Source: Labilithrix sp. (GTDB taxonomy: Bacteria > Myxococcota_A > Polyangia > Polyangiales > Polyangiaceae). Taken from it: DNA of 64,000 bases. The stretch covers positions 18,871 to 82,870 of the forward strand of contig JAHBWA010000025.1 in the NCBI GenBank assembly GCA_019637195.1. The letters are read 5' to 3'. The position numbers were made by a program, and so were the translations under genes. Below the pieces are notes generated by a model that saw only the letters and a program-made list of their open reading frames with translations, was not told the DNA's origin and made no database searches. Below, in pieces: positions 46,341-54,682 of this stretch; position 1 is the stretch's first letter; every line of letters starts with the position of its first letter.

Positions 46341-46612
46341 GCGCGTGACGTCGTCGGGACGCGCGCCGCCGGCACGGAGGCGCGTGACGTCGTCGGGACG
46401 CGCGCCGCCGGCACGGAGGCGCGTGACGTCGTCGGGACGCGCGACGCCGTCACGGAGCGCGCGACGCCGTCACGGAGCGCGCGACGCCGTCACGGAGCGC
46501 GCGACGCCGTCACGGCGCGCGGGACGCGCGACGCCCGTCACGGAGCGCGCGACGCCGTCACGGGACGCGCGACGCCGTCACGGGACGCGCGACGCCGTCA
46601 CGGGACGCGCGT
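46341..46612. repeat. Tandem repeat field (39-bp then 20-bp units)
   Basis: Units of 39 bp (beginning GCGCGTGACGTCGTCGGGAC) start at 46341, 46380 and 46419, the last partial. They pass into 20-bp units GCGCGCGACGCCGTCACGGA (exact at 46457-46476 and 46477-46496, near-exact at 46437 and 46497). GGGACGCGCGACGCCGTCAC variants follow at 46562, 46582 and 46602. Units abut without spacers. The field fills the whole gap between the convergent FadL-type and Kazal genes. Confidence 0.9.
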
Positions 46613-46622
46613 TACGGAGACG

Positions 46623-47198
46623 CTACTTCTTCGAGGGGCACTCGCCGGGCGTGGAGCTGGTGACGACGCGTCCCGCCTCGCAGGCGTTGCCGTAGGTCTT
46701 GCCGTCGCAGCCGCAGACGGGATCGTAGAGGGCGATACATGCGAGGTCGTCGTTGGGTTGGGCGAGCTTGCAGCTGCCGGCGTCGGGCGTCGGGCACTCG
46801 CCGGGTGTGGAGCTGGTGACGACGCGTCCCGCCTCGCAGGCGTTGCCGTAGGTCTTGCCGTCGCAGCCGCAGACGGGATCGTAGAGGGCGATGCATGCGA
46901 GGTCGTCGTTGGGTTGGGCGAGCTTGCAGCTGCCGGCGTCGGGCGGCGCGCACTCTCCCGCCGTCGAGCTCATCACCACGCGCCCGGCTTCGCAGGCGTT
47001 GCCGTAGGTCTTGCCGTCGCAGCCGCAGACCGGATCGTAGACGGCCGGGCACATCCAGTCGTCGTTCGGATCGGCGCGTAGACAGGCGTCGCCCGCGACG
47101 ATCTCGTCCGACGTGCTGTCCGCGTCGTCCTCGGAGACAGCGCAGGCCGACAGCGCGCCGGCGCTCGCGGCGAGGATGAGGGCGAATCGAAGCTTCAT
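46623..47198 (-). CDS. Three-domain Kazal-type protease inhibitor lipoprotein
   Basis: A 191-residue secreted lipoprotein (signal ending ALSAC, Cys19; GAGGAA before the ATG at 47198). Three Kazal-type domains follow, each with YDPVCGCDGKTYGNACEAGR, the classic VCGxDGxTYxNxC signature, ending in a GEC/GECP segment. Such domains inhibit serine proteases by inserting a reactive loop. Domains 2 and 3 are almost identical and domain 1 is more divergent. It may protect the cell from its own or foreign proteases; several protease genes are in the window. Confidence 0.92.
   Translation of the reverse strand: MKLRFALILAASAGALSACAVSEDDADSTSDEIVAGDACLRADPNDDWMCPAVYDPVCGCDGKTYGNACEAGRVVMSSTAGECAPPDAGSCKLAQPNDDLACIALYDPVCGCDGKTYGNACEAGRVVTSSTPGECPTPDAGSCKLAQPNDDLACIALYDPVCGCDGKTYGNACEAGRVVTSSTPGECPSKK
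46641..47108 (-). repeat. Three 156-bp in-frame repeats within the Kazal gene
   Basis: Units of 156 bp (52 codons) start at 46641, 46797 and 46953 in plus-strand coordinates. The first two, coding for domains 3 and 2, are nearly identical in DNA including synonymous positions; the third is clearly older. This points to a recent unit duplication. Confidence 0.9.
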
Positions 47199-47869
47199 GG
47201 TGTCGTTCCTCGTCGAAAGGGGGCCGTCGGCTCGGGCAAAGCACGATGCGGACCACATCTCCCCACTTCGCGCCACATGCGCAAGGCCCCGAAACCATGG
47301 GGCGCCGCTCGGGACGGCCGGCGCCCTCACGTCGCGCATGGAGCCGGGGCTGGACGATCGTCGATCCGGCCGAGGCCTACGGGCCGCCACGAAGGAGCAC
47401 GGCGTCGTTCGCCCTTGGGGAGCGCGGCGTCGCCGTTCGCGGCGGGTTCGCTGCACTTCGCCGCGGGTTCGCCGCGGTCCGCCGGTCACCGGGCGTTCGC
47501 GCTCCAGCGCGCGAGCACGGTCGAGGAGCGCTGCACACCTCGTCCGGCGCTCGTCCGGCGTCGTGAGCGCGCTGAGCGCAGGCGGGTTCCGTCTTGCGCG
47601 TGGCCGGCACCAGCGGTAGATGCGCCGAGCCCTCCGGGAGGGGGAGCTTCGGGGTGCGTCTTCCACACCGCTTCCCCCGAGGACGCACCGTTCGGGATGG
47701 CGCGCCATCGTCCGTCAACAAGCTGACGAGGCCCGCGCCGCCCCCAAAGTCTCTCTTAGAATCAAGTACTTGGTGCCGCGGATCCTGAGCACGCAGCTTG
47801 CATAGGCGCCACTCGTCGTCGGCCGACCCTTGGCCGCTCGATCACCTCCTCGTCTGTTCGGAGCCCGAA
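47199..47869. other. 671-bp divergent intergenic region
   Basis: The stretch lies between the divergent Kazal and outer-membrane-barrel genes. It is compositionally coding-like in several overlapping frames, but none has a start with a ribosome binding site or a recognisable protein. The part at 47745-47805 is less GC-rich and holds a possible sigma-54-like TTGCA element at 47798-47802, without the matching GG. I report no gene. Confidence 0.4.
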
Positions 47870-49120
47870 ATGAAGCGTTCGTCCTGTCTGTCGGTGTTGC
47901 TGGTTGGCCTGTCGCTGACCACCGCCTCCGCAGCCCTTGCGGCTCCGCCGACCGCGACCGACAACCAGCCTGTCAAGCGGGTCGCCCAGGCGCAGGATCC
48001 CGCGAGCGACACGACCGCGGCGAGCCCGGACGGCGCGGGCACGCCGCAGCCGGCGGTCAGCGTGGGGACGAGCCCGACGGCGCCGGCCGAGGACCGGGCC
48101 GCGGAGTCGGAGCCGGAGCCCGAGCAGAGGCCGGCCCCGCGTCCGTTCGCCGGATCGGCGCTCTACAACCAGAACAGCATGAGCACCAACACGGTGTTCC
48201 GGGGGCAGACGCAGTCGTACAACCCCACTGTCGCGAGCAACCTCTTCATCCTGCCGCGTTACGCGTTCAACGACTCGTGGCAGCTCCGCGGCCGCGTCAT
48301 CATCAACTACGAGTACACGAACAGCGACACGACGACCTACCGCAACGAGCCGATGCTCAGCGACACGACGTTCTCGATGTTCTACCGGACGCTCCCGAAG
48401 CTTCCGCTCGGCATCATCCCGAACCTCGCGGTCAACGTCGCCTTGCCGACGTCGAAGCTTTCGCGCTCCCGCACGATGGTGGCCACGCCCGGCGCGACCC
48501 TCCAGCTCGTGCGACCGATCGAGCACATCCTCGGCGGCGAGGGCTTCCTGTTCGGCAGCGTGATCTACTCGCACCCGTTCTACACGTCGAAGAACGCGGT
48601 CGTCGTGGATCCTCGCCCCGCGGGCGCGTTCGCCTGCGCGGGCGGCGGGAACTGCTCGGACCTCCTGAACGGCTCGATGAACACGGCCAACGCGCTCTCG
48701 TACTTCCTCCTCTTCGAAATGGAGTGGGGGAAGTTCGCGCCGGCCGTCTACTACCTCGGCGCGACGCAGTGGAACTACGCGCCCGGCGAGGCTCGCAACC
48801 CCGTCGACGGCACGCCGGTCGGTCGTCCCGAGGGCTTCGAGCCGACGACGATGTCGCAGACGCACTACTTCAGCGCCTGGCTCGACTACAACTTCAACTC
48901 GTGGTTCACGGGTGAGGTCGGGTACATCAACTCGACGACCGCGCTGAATGGCGCCGGCCAGCGCTCCAACATCATCTTCAACCAGTACGCCGACACGCGT
49001 GTCTACCTCGGCTGCAGCATCCAGCTCGACAACCTCGTGAAGGCGATCCAGGGCGGCGACCACGGCGAGGCCGGTATCGTCCGCGCGAAGAACACCAAGC
49101 AGCCGATGTGGAACTTCTGA
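47870..49120 (+). CDS. Outer-membrane beta-barrel protein
   Basis: A 416-residue protein with GGAG before the ATG at 47870. The signal peptide MKRSSCLSVLLVGLSLTTAS ends near AALAA. An acidic/Pro-rich linker (about residues 30-85) follows, then alternating amphipathic strands such as QLRGRVIINYEYTNSD, PLGIIPNLAVNVALP and YLGATQWNYAPG. The protein ends in Phe (MWNF), the terminal aromatic required for barrel assembly by BamA. The substrate or role is unknown. A strong intrinsic terminator follows 30 bp after the stop. Confidence 0.8.
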   Translation: MKRSSCLSVLLVGLSLTTASAALAAPPTATDNQPVKRVAQAQDPASDTTAASPDGAGTPQPAVSVGTSPTAPAEDRAAESEPEPEQRPAPRPFAGSALYNQNSMSTNTVFRGQTQSYNPTVASNLFILPRYAFNDSWQLRGRVIINYEYTNSDTTTYRNEPMLSDTTFSMFYRTLPKLPLGIIPNLAVNVALPTSKLSRSRTMVATPGATLQLVRPIEHILGGEGFLFGSVIYSHPFYTSKNAVVVDPRPAGAFACAGGGNCSDLLNGSMNTANALSYFLLFEMEWGKFAPAVYYLGATQWNYAPGEARNPVDGTPVGRPEGFEPTTMSQTHYFSAWLDYNFNSWFTGEVGYINSTTALNGAGQRSNIIFNQYADTRVYLGCSIQLDNLVKAIQGGDHGEAGIVRAKNTKQPMWNF

Positions 49121-49149
49121 GCGCGTAGCTCGGCATCGGATCCCAGAGA

Positions 49150-49179
49150 GGGGAGCGACTCCGCGTCGCTCCCCTTTTT
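49150..49179 (+). terminator. Rho-independent terminator
   Basis: GGGGAGCGAC (49150-49159) and GTCGCTCCCC (49165-49174) form a perfect 10-bp stem with a 5-base loop, followed by TTTTT (49175-49179). It lies 29 bp after the stop of the outer-membrane-barrel gene and should end its transcript. Confidence 0.95.
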
Positions 49180-49229
49180 CGCGCCCGGCGAGCGCCGTCG
49201 GAGGAGCGCCGTCGGTGGGGCACGCGTCG

Positions 49230-49356
49230 TCGCGAATCGCGCGACGTCGCGCGAGTCGCCGACGTCGCGCGAGTTGCCGACGCTCGCGAATCGCGCGACG
49301 CTCGCGAGTCGCAAATCGTGGCTCGCGAATCGCGCGACGCTCGCGAATCGCGCGCG
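49230..49356. repeat. Short repeats with a TCGCGA core
   Basis: The 17-bp sequence TCGCGAATCGCGCGACG occurs exactly at 49230-49246, 49284-49300 and 49323-49339. Partial copies (for example at 49341) and related GTCGCGCGAGTCGCCGAC units lie between them. The block fills part of the 393-bp gap between the terminator and the HEAT-repeat gene. No coding potential is apparent in the gap. Confidence 0.75.
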
Positions 49357-49513
49357 TCGGACGTTCGCCCGCCGCCGTCCAGCGGCGCGTGCAGCGGCGC
49401 TCGGGGCAGCCACCACGCCGGAGGACGACGTCGCGAGGCTCGAACGAGAAACGGCCGGGCCGCCCGAGAGCGGGCGCGCCGAGCCGTTCAGCGGGGCGGC
49501 TGAGGTGAGCCGC

Positions 49514-50473
49514 TCAGCGGATCGGGTTGGCCGCGAAGCGGCGCTCGAGCTCGTCGAGCGCGGCGGCGAGGTCGGTCGAGGCGCCCTTCCTCGCGACGGC
49601 GATGAGCGAGGGCGTGCTCGCCTCGTCGATGACGAGGATCGCCTTCGTCGCCTGCTCGCGAAACTCGGGGCCAAAGCGGACGTACGCGTCGACGAGCGTG
49701 CTAGCGGCGATGCTGCGCGTCGCCGAGGCCTCGCGCTGGTCCGACAGCGTCTTCCACGCCCAGGAGTTGCCGACGCCGCCGAGCGACTTCGCGATGATGC
49801 GCGCCGTCTCGTTGTCGGGGTTCTGCTGCAGGCGCTTCGCGAGGAAGCGCGCGGCGCTCTCGCGGCGGGCGTCGTGCATGCCGGAGAGGATCGCGCGCTC
49901 GCGGGCGTTGCCGGCGTCCGTGGTCTTCGCCTTGAGCGCGGCGGCCGTGAGGATGCCGAGCGACTCGTCGGTGCCGATGCGCGCCAGACCCTGGGCCGAG
50001 ACGCGGACGGTCTGATCGTCGCGGCCGAGCTCGAGGAGCTTCGCGAGGACCGGAATGGCGCGCGGGTCGCGGATCGACCCGACCGACTCGATGAGGCCGA
50101 GGCGGAGCGCGGCGGCGGCGCTCGGCGGGAGGTCCGCGGGCGCGTGTGAGTCGAAGACCAGCGCCTCGAGCATCGGGTAGAGGGCGCGGTTGCCGAGCGG
50201 CTTGAAGTGCAACGTCAGCGGGATGCCCTGGGTGCGTGCGTTCGCGTCGAGCTCCTTCGCCTGGGCGGCGATGTCGGCGACGGCCTTGAAGAGCTCGGGC
50301 ACCGTGGCGCGAGCCTTCTCGATCTCCGTCCGGAGCTCGTTCTGCGTCGCCGGAGCGAGCGCGCTCGCGTCGAGGCCGGCGCCGGCAGCGGAGGCGTTGC
50401 TGCTCATCCCGAGGAGCGCGAGCGAGAGGGCGATTCCAGCGATGGACTTACGTGCAATGTTCATGGTCTTCAT
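49514..50473 (-). CDS. Secreted HEAT-repeat protein
   Basis: A 319-residue protein. GGAGAG lies before the ATG at 50473. The signal peptide MKTMNIARKSIAGIALSLAL ends at the signal-peptidase I site after ASA. The mature part is an all-helical array of about six HEAT-like repeats, for example RDPRAIPVLAKLLELGRDDQ, VRVSAQGLARIGTDESLGIL and ARIIAKSLGGVGNSWAWKTL. HEAT solenoids bind proteins. The start overlaps the stop of the PAD gene by four bases (ATGA), so both are translated together. It is therefore likely to work with the deiminase in the envelope. Confidence 0.85.
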   Translation of the reverse strand: MKTMNIARKSIAGIALSLALLGMSSNASAAGAGLDASALAPATQNELRTEIEKARATVPELFKAVADIAAQAKELDANARTQGIPLTLHFKPLGNRALYPMLEALVFDSHAPADLPPSAAAALRLGLIESVGSIRDPRAIPVLAKLLELGRDDQTVRVSAQGLARIGTDESLGILTAAALKAKTTDAGNARERAILSGMHDARRESAARFLAKRLQQNPDNETARIIAKSLGGVGNSWAWKTLSDQREASATRSIAASTLVDAYVRFGPEFREQATKAILVIDEASTPSLIAVARKGASTDLAAALDELERRFAANPIR

Positions 50474-52359
50474 CGTCCGCTCTCCCACCACTTGGCCTGA
50501 GGGATCTGCCTGGTCGCGTTCGTTCCGCAGTGAACCTCGCCGAGCTGACGGTGGTACGTGTCCCAGTCCTCGGCGTAGTGCACGATGACGTTGAACGGCG
50601 AGAGCGCCGCGGTCATCGCCTGCTTGAAGATGTCCTGGCCGTTGATCACCGGGCCGTGCGGGTCCGGCGACACGAAGCGCGTGTTCGAGATGTAGATGCC
50701 GTTCACCATGCCCGGCTGGTACGCGACCGACGCGCCGTTCAGGTCGTGGTGCAAGAACGGGATCTTGACGATCTCCGCGTTGGTGAGGCCGGTCTCGGCC
50801 TTGATGATCGCGACCTGCGCGTCGACCTCGACCGCGGCCTCGGCGTTGGCGGCCATGATGTCGGTGTCGGCGAGGAGCTGGTTGATGGTGATCTGCGCCG
50901 AGCGGGTGGGGCTCGCCCAGACCTTGCCGACGTGGAGCGACGTGCCGCCGCGGCCCGCGTTCGACTGCGTCTGGAGCATCGCCCGCGCCATCGGGGCGTC
51001 GTTGGCGAGCATCACCCAGCCGCGCGCGTTGTTCGCCTTCACGAACGAGACGGTCTCGTCGATGTGGCTGACGACGAGCCACGACGTGTCGACGTAGATG
51101 GGCGGCTGGACCTTCTGCGCCTCCATCATCTTGGCGAAGGACTTGTCCGGGTGCATCCGCGTGCTCGAGCCGCGGATGACGCGCCCGAGCGGGTAGCTCT
51201 TGCCGTTGAACGTGTACGGCGGGACGGTCTCGAGGTTGCCGAACGAGTTCAGCGAGTCGCTGACGCGCTCGGTGTTCGTCCGCGCGCTCTGCGGCGTGAA
51301 CTGCTGGATGCCGGCGACGTCCTTGCCGCGGAGCGCCCAGACGACGGCGCCCGCGGGCCGGAGCGGGTTCGACGCGCTCGAGGAGTAGACGTTGGCCGAG
51401 CGGATGTTGACGCGGATGACGTGCTGCTTGCCGCCCGCCGCCGGCATCGACATGAACGCCGTCTCGAAATAGTCCTGGTTCCACGAGTCGGTCGTGTTTA
51501 CGCCGCGCACCGCGGGCAGGCCGGCCGCGGTGAGCGCGGTCGCGAGGTCCGCGCGCATCGCCTGGTTGCCCTGGTTGTTGAAGACCGAAACCCAGGTCTG
51601 CTCGACCGGCAAGAGGTGGTGGTACGTGAGGAGCGGCGCGACGCGCATCCGGACCTTGTCCGACTTGGACTTGCCTTCGGCGTCGACGTCGAGCGTGATG
51701 TCGACGAAGCCGTCCCAGACGGCCGGATCGCGGACGATGTCCTTGCCCTCGATCGCGAGCTCGACGCCGCTCCGGATCTCCGCCGCGCTCAGCGTCATCC
51801 CGCTCTCGACGACGGTGAACGAGGAGCCCTTCACCTGGAAGAGGCGCACGTCGTCCTTCGCCGTCCACGAGATCGTCGCCTTGGCGTCGCTCGGGGCTTC
51901 GCCCCAGGGCTTCGTCTTGATCCGCGCGAGGTCCAGCGCGTCGTCCGGGCCGTTCACCTCGTCGTCGGCGGCGTCGTTGCACGCCGCGATCTGCGCGTCG
52001 GAGAGGTTCGCGCTGCAGACCTCCTCGTCGTCGTCGATGTTCGCGAGGAAGACCGCGCCGTGGTCGCCGTTCCAGGTCTCCTCGCCGTCGTCGTCGGCCT
52101 TGCCGTCGAACGAGATCGTGCCGTCGCGGTTCGCGTCGGCGCGGAGGTCGGCGACGATGCCGCCCGGCTCCTCCTCCGGATCCGTGTCGCCGGGATCCTC
52201 GTCCGGATCGCTGTCGCCCGGCCCCTTCTTGCCCGTCCCGGTGCCTTCGCCCGACGGATCTTCGCCGGGGGAGGTCGCGTTCGAGTCCGTTACCGTCTCC
52301 ACGCCGCAGGCGACGAGGAAGAGGGCGCTGAAGAGGAAGATGCCGGGGACACGCCTCAT
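50470..52359 (-). CDS. Secreted peptidylarginine deiminase (PAD family) lipoprotein
   Basis: A 629-residue lipoprotein (signal ending FLVAC, Cys18; GGAG eight bases before ATG 52359). An acidic Gly/Asp linker is followed by ADANRDGTISFDG and GAVFLANIDDDEE, matching the calcium-binding middle domain of PAD enzymes. The catalytic domain has DSWNQDYFE (Asp296 equivalent to the active-site Asp), SHIDETVSF (His432 and Asp434) and GEVHCGTN (Cys611). KWW sits just before the C-terminus; Cys611 is 18 residues from the end, as Cys645 is in human PAD4. PADs convert protein arginine to citrulline with calcium. All catalytic residues are present, so activity is expected. Confidence 0.9.
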   Translation of the reverse strand: MRRVPGIFLFSALFLVACGVETVTDSNATSPGEDPSGEGTGTGKKGPGDSDPDEDPGDTDPEEEPGGIVADLRADANRDGTISFDGKADDDGEETWNGDHGAVFLANIDDDEEVCSANLSDAQIAACNDAADDEVNGPDDALDLARIKTKPWGEAPSDAKATISWTAKDDVRLFQVKGSSFTVVESGMTLSAAEIRSGVELAIEGKDIVRDPAVWDGFVDITLDVDAEGKSKSDKVRMRVAPLLTYHHLLPVEQTWVSVFNNQGNQAMRADLATALTAAGLPAVRGVNTTDSWNQDYFETAFMSMPAAGGKQHVIRVNIRSANVYSSSASNPLRPAGAVVWALRGKDVAGIQQFTPQSARTNTERVSDSLNSFGNLETVPPYTFNGKSYPLGRVIRGSSTRMHPDKSFAKMMEAQKVQPPIYVDTSWLVVSHIDETVSFVKANNARGWVMLANDAPMARAMLQTQSNAGRGGTSLHVGKVWASPTRSAQITINQLLADTDIMAANAEAAVEVDAQVAIIKAETGLTNAEIVKIPFLHHDLNGASVAYQPGMVNGIYISNTRFVSPDPHGPVINGQDIFKQAMTAALSPFNVIVHYAEDWDTYHRQLGEVHCGTNATRQIPQAKWWESGR

Positions 52360-52718
52360 GAAGTTTGCTCCGCTGAGGATTTCGAGACTTGGCCGCGGTC
52401 CGAGTACCGACGGCGCACGCAAGACGAGGTCAGGCGGTACGCTCGACGAGCGAAACCGCTGTAAGCTCAATAAGTTGAACGGCCGGGCTCCCGTCCGGCG
52501 CCACTGTACGTACTCCCCGTACGTTGTGTAACGCCGGCGGACTCTAGCAGGTGGTGGCGGTCGGACAAGGACGGCTCAGCCAATTGAGAGCCTGGCTCGT
52601 CGGGTTGTCGCCCGCGCCCGCGCGCGCCCGCCGATCGGACTCCGCCGTCAACGCGGTGCGCAAACTCAGCTTTATGCAGTTGTTCTCGCGGCTTAGGTCG
52701 CGATGCTAAGCAGCGCCA
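52360..52718. other. 359-bp divergent region between PAD and IgGFc-like genes
   Basis: The region separates the PAD operon from the tandem IgGFc-like genes and must hold both promoters. It is less GC-rich than its neighbours. No gene is visible in it. A perfect dyad is described at 52508-52524. Confidence 0.45.
52508..52524. promoter_or_regulatory. ACGTAC/GTACGT dyad in the PAD-IgGFc divergent region
   Basis: ACGTAC (52508-52513), spacer TCCCC, and GTACGT (52519-52524) form a 17-bp dyad with perfect 6-bp arms, about 150 bp upstream of the PAD start and 195 bp upstream of the IgGFc-like start. It is a candidate operator for shared control of both transcripts. The regulator is unknown. Confidence 0.4.
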
Positions 52719-54461
52719 ATGGAGAGGGTTGGAGTTCTTGGCATCGCGACGACCACGTTCGTGCTCGCACTCACGGCGGTCGTTGCCTGTAGTAGTTCGA
52801 ACCGGAGCGGCTTCCGAGACGAGGCCGGACCGGGTGGCGGCGGGGGAGGAGACGACACGGGCGGCGGGATGGGGATCGACGGCGGCTTCGGGCCTCCGAC
52901 GGCGAACCTCCCGGACGAGGACACGCGCGATCCGGTGGATTGCAAGGAGGCCGAGGAGCGCAAGTCGTACGTCGGCTGCGACTACTGGCCGACGATCACG
53001 CCGAACCCGGTCTGGTCGATCTTCGACTACACCGTGGTGGTCGCGAACACGGGCACGCACGACGCCGAGGTGAAGGTCACCGGGCCGTCGGGCGCCACGA
53101 AGGTCACGAAGGTCGAGGCGGGGGGCCTGAAGAAGGTCTACCTGCCCTGGGTCCGAGAGCTGAAGGGCCAGGACTTCAACGAGTGCACGTCGAGCCTCGC
53201 GACGGACACGTCCGCCGTGGTGCCGGGCGGCGCCTACCACCTGGTGAGCAGCACGCCCGTCATCGTCTACCAGTTCAACGCGCTGCAATACAAAGGCGAG
53301 GGCGGAGAGTCGCCGGAGGGCGGCCCCAAGGATTGGTCCACCTGTCCGGGCACGACGACCGGCTGCAGGCAGGGGCCGACCAGCCCGCCGGTGAAGTCGG
53401 GCTGCTTCTCGTTCTCGAACGACGCCTCGCTGCTGCTCCCGAGCACGGCGATGACGAACACCTACCGCGTCATGGGTCACCCGGGCGCGTCGGTGCCGGG
53501 CGTCTCGCGGATCGGGCTCGTCCCGACCGCGCTGACGGTCACCGCGACGCAGCCGAACACGTCGGTCGTCGTGGCGCTCTCCTCCACCGCGAGCATCATC
53601 GCCTCACGCGACGGCGAGGCGGTCGCGCGGACGGAAGGCGGGCAGACGATGACGTTCTCGCTCCCGAAGGCCGGCGACGTCCTCCAGCTCATCACCGAGA
53701 GGGGCGACTCGTACGACTTCAGCGGCTCGCTCGTGCGCTCGACGAAGCCCGTGCAGGTCATCACGAGCGTCCCGTGCATCGCCATCCCGACCAACAAGCC
53801 CGCGTGCGACCACATCGAGGAGACGGTGCTCCCCGCCGAGACGCTCGGACGGCACTACGTCGTGACGCCGCCGACGGGCCCGAAGGGCGAAGCGGTGCGC
53901 CACAAGGTGCGGCTCTACGGGAACAAGGACGGGACCACGCTCACCTACCGGCCCTCGAAGCCCGCCGCGTGCCCCGACACGCTCTCCGCGGGTGAGACGG
54001 CGGACTGCGAGCTCGTCGACGACGCGTTCGAGGTGCTCGGCGACCACGAGTTCGGCGTCGCCACCTTCCTCCTCGGCGCGAGCGTCTACGATCCGACGAA
54101 CAAGGACCGGCGCGGCGATCCGAGCCAGAGCTTCGTCTCCGGCGTCGAGCAGTTCCGGACCAGCTACGTCCTGCTCGCGCCGAACGACTACCCCGTCCTC
54201 TACGCCGACGTCACGTCGACGGTCGACGCGGAGATCGAGCTCGACGGGGCGCCGGTGCCCGCGCCGTGGACGATGATCGGCGAGGGCCCGTTCGGCGTTC
54301 AGCGCGTCGACCTGACGAAGAGCGGCGTCGACGGCGCACACACGCTCACCGCCAAGCGGCCGGTCGGGGTCCAGGTCATCGGGTTCGGAGACAACACCAG
54401 CTTCCAGTACCCCGCCGGGCTGAACCTGAAGATCATCGCGCCGCCTCCCACGACGAAGTAG
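52719..54461 (+). CDS. IgGFc-binding-like lipoprotein, copy 1
   Basis: A 580-residue secreted lipoprotein (signal ending TAVVAC, Cys24) with a Gly/Asp-rich linker to about residue 60. Its core matches the IgGFc-binding N-terminal domain pattern seen in many myxobacterial proteins: SIFDYTVVVANTGTH, TPVIVYQFNALQ, DASLLLPSTAMTNTYRV, KPVQVITSVPCI, ACDHIEETVLPAETLG and GFGDNTSFQYPAGLNL. The fold is a beta-propeller or beta-solenoid used for binding. The ligand is unknown; the name does not imply antibody binding here. A near-copy follows directly downstream. Confidence 0.85.
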   Translation: MERVGVLGIATTTFVLALTAVVACSSSNRSGFRDEAGPGGGGGGDDTGGGMGIDGGFGPPTANLPDEDTRDPVDCKEAEERKSYVGCDYWPTITPNPVWSIFDYTVVVANTGTHDAEVKVTGPSGATKVTKVEAGGLKKVYLPWVRELKGQDFNECTSSLATDTSAVVPGGAYHLVSSTPVIVYQFNALQYKGEGGESPEGGPKDWSTCPGTTTGCRQGPTSPPVKSGCFSFSNDASLLLPSTAMTNTYRVMGHPGASVPGVSRIGLVPTALTVTATQPNTSVVVALSSTASIIASRDGEAVARTEGGQTMTFSLPKAGDVLQLITERGDSYDFSGSLVRSTKPVQVITSVPCIAIPTNKPACDHIEETVLPAETLGRHYVVTPPTGPKGEAVRHKVRLYGNKDGTTLTYRPSKPAACPDTLSAGETADCELVDDAFEVLGDHEFGVATFLLGASVYDPTNKDRRGDPSQSFVSGVEQFRTSYVLLAPNDYPVLYADVTSTVDAEIELDGAPVPAPWTMIGEGPFGVQRVDLTKSGVDGAHTLTAKRPVGVQVIGFGDNTSFQYPAGLNLKIIAPPPTTK

Positions 54462-54682
54462 CGCGCCGCGGGCGCCTTCGCCCGTCGTCATGACGGGTGA
54501 AGGCGCGCGGCGAGGCGACGACGCCGGTGGCCGCGCGCCTCGCGCGTACGGCCGCCGAGCGTTTCTCCGGGTCGGCGCGCGCTGCCGCGCCGAGCGTCTC
54601 GCGCGCCAGCCGAGCGTCTTGCGAGCCGGAGGAGACGCGCGCGGCAGTTGGGAGAGCTCGACCGGAGTGATAAGAAGCTTCC

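Noticed and set aside
46341..46612. CRISPR-like array
   Set aside because: Units abut without unique spacers, lengths change from 39 to 20 bp, and there is no cas gene.
47787..47802. Sigma-54 promoter upstream of the outer-membrane barrel gene
   Set aside because: The -12 TTGCA is present, but the -24 element reads AG instead of the essential GG.
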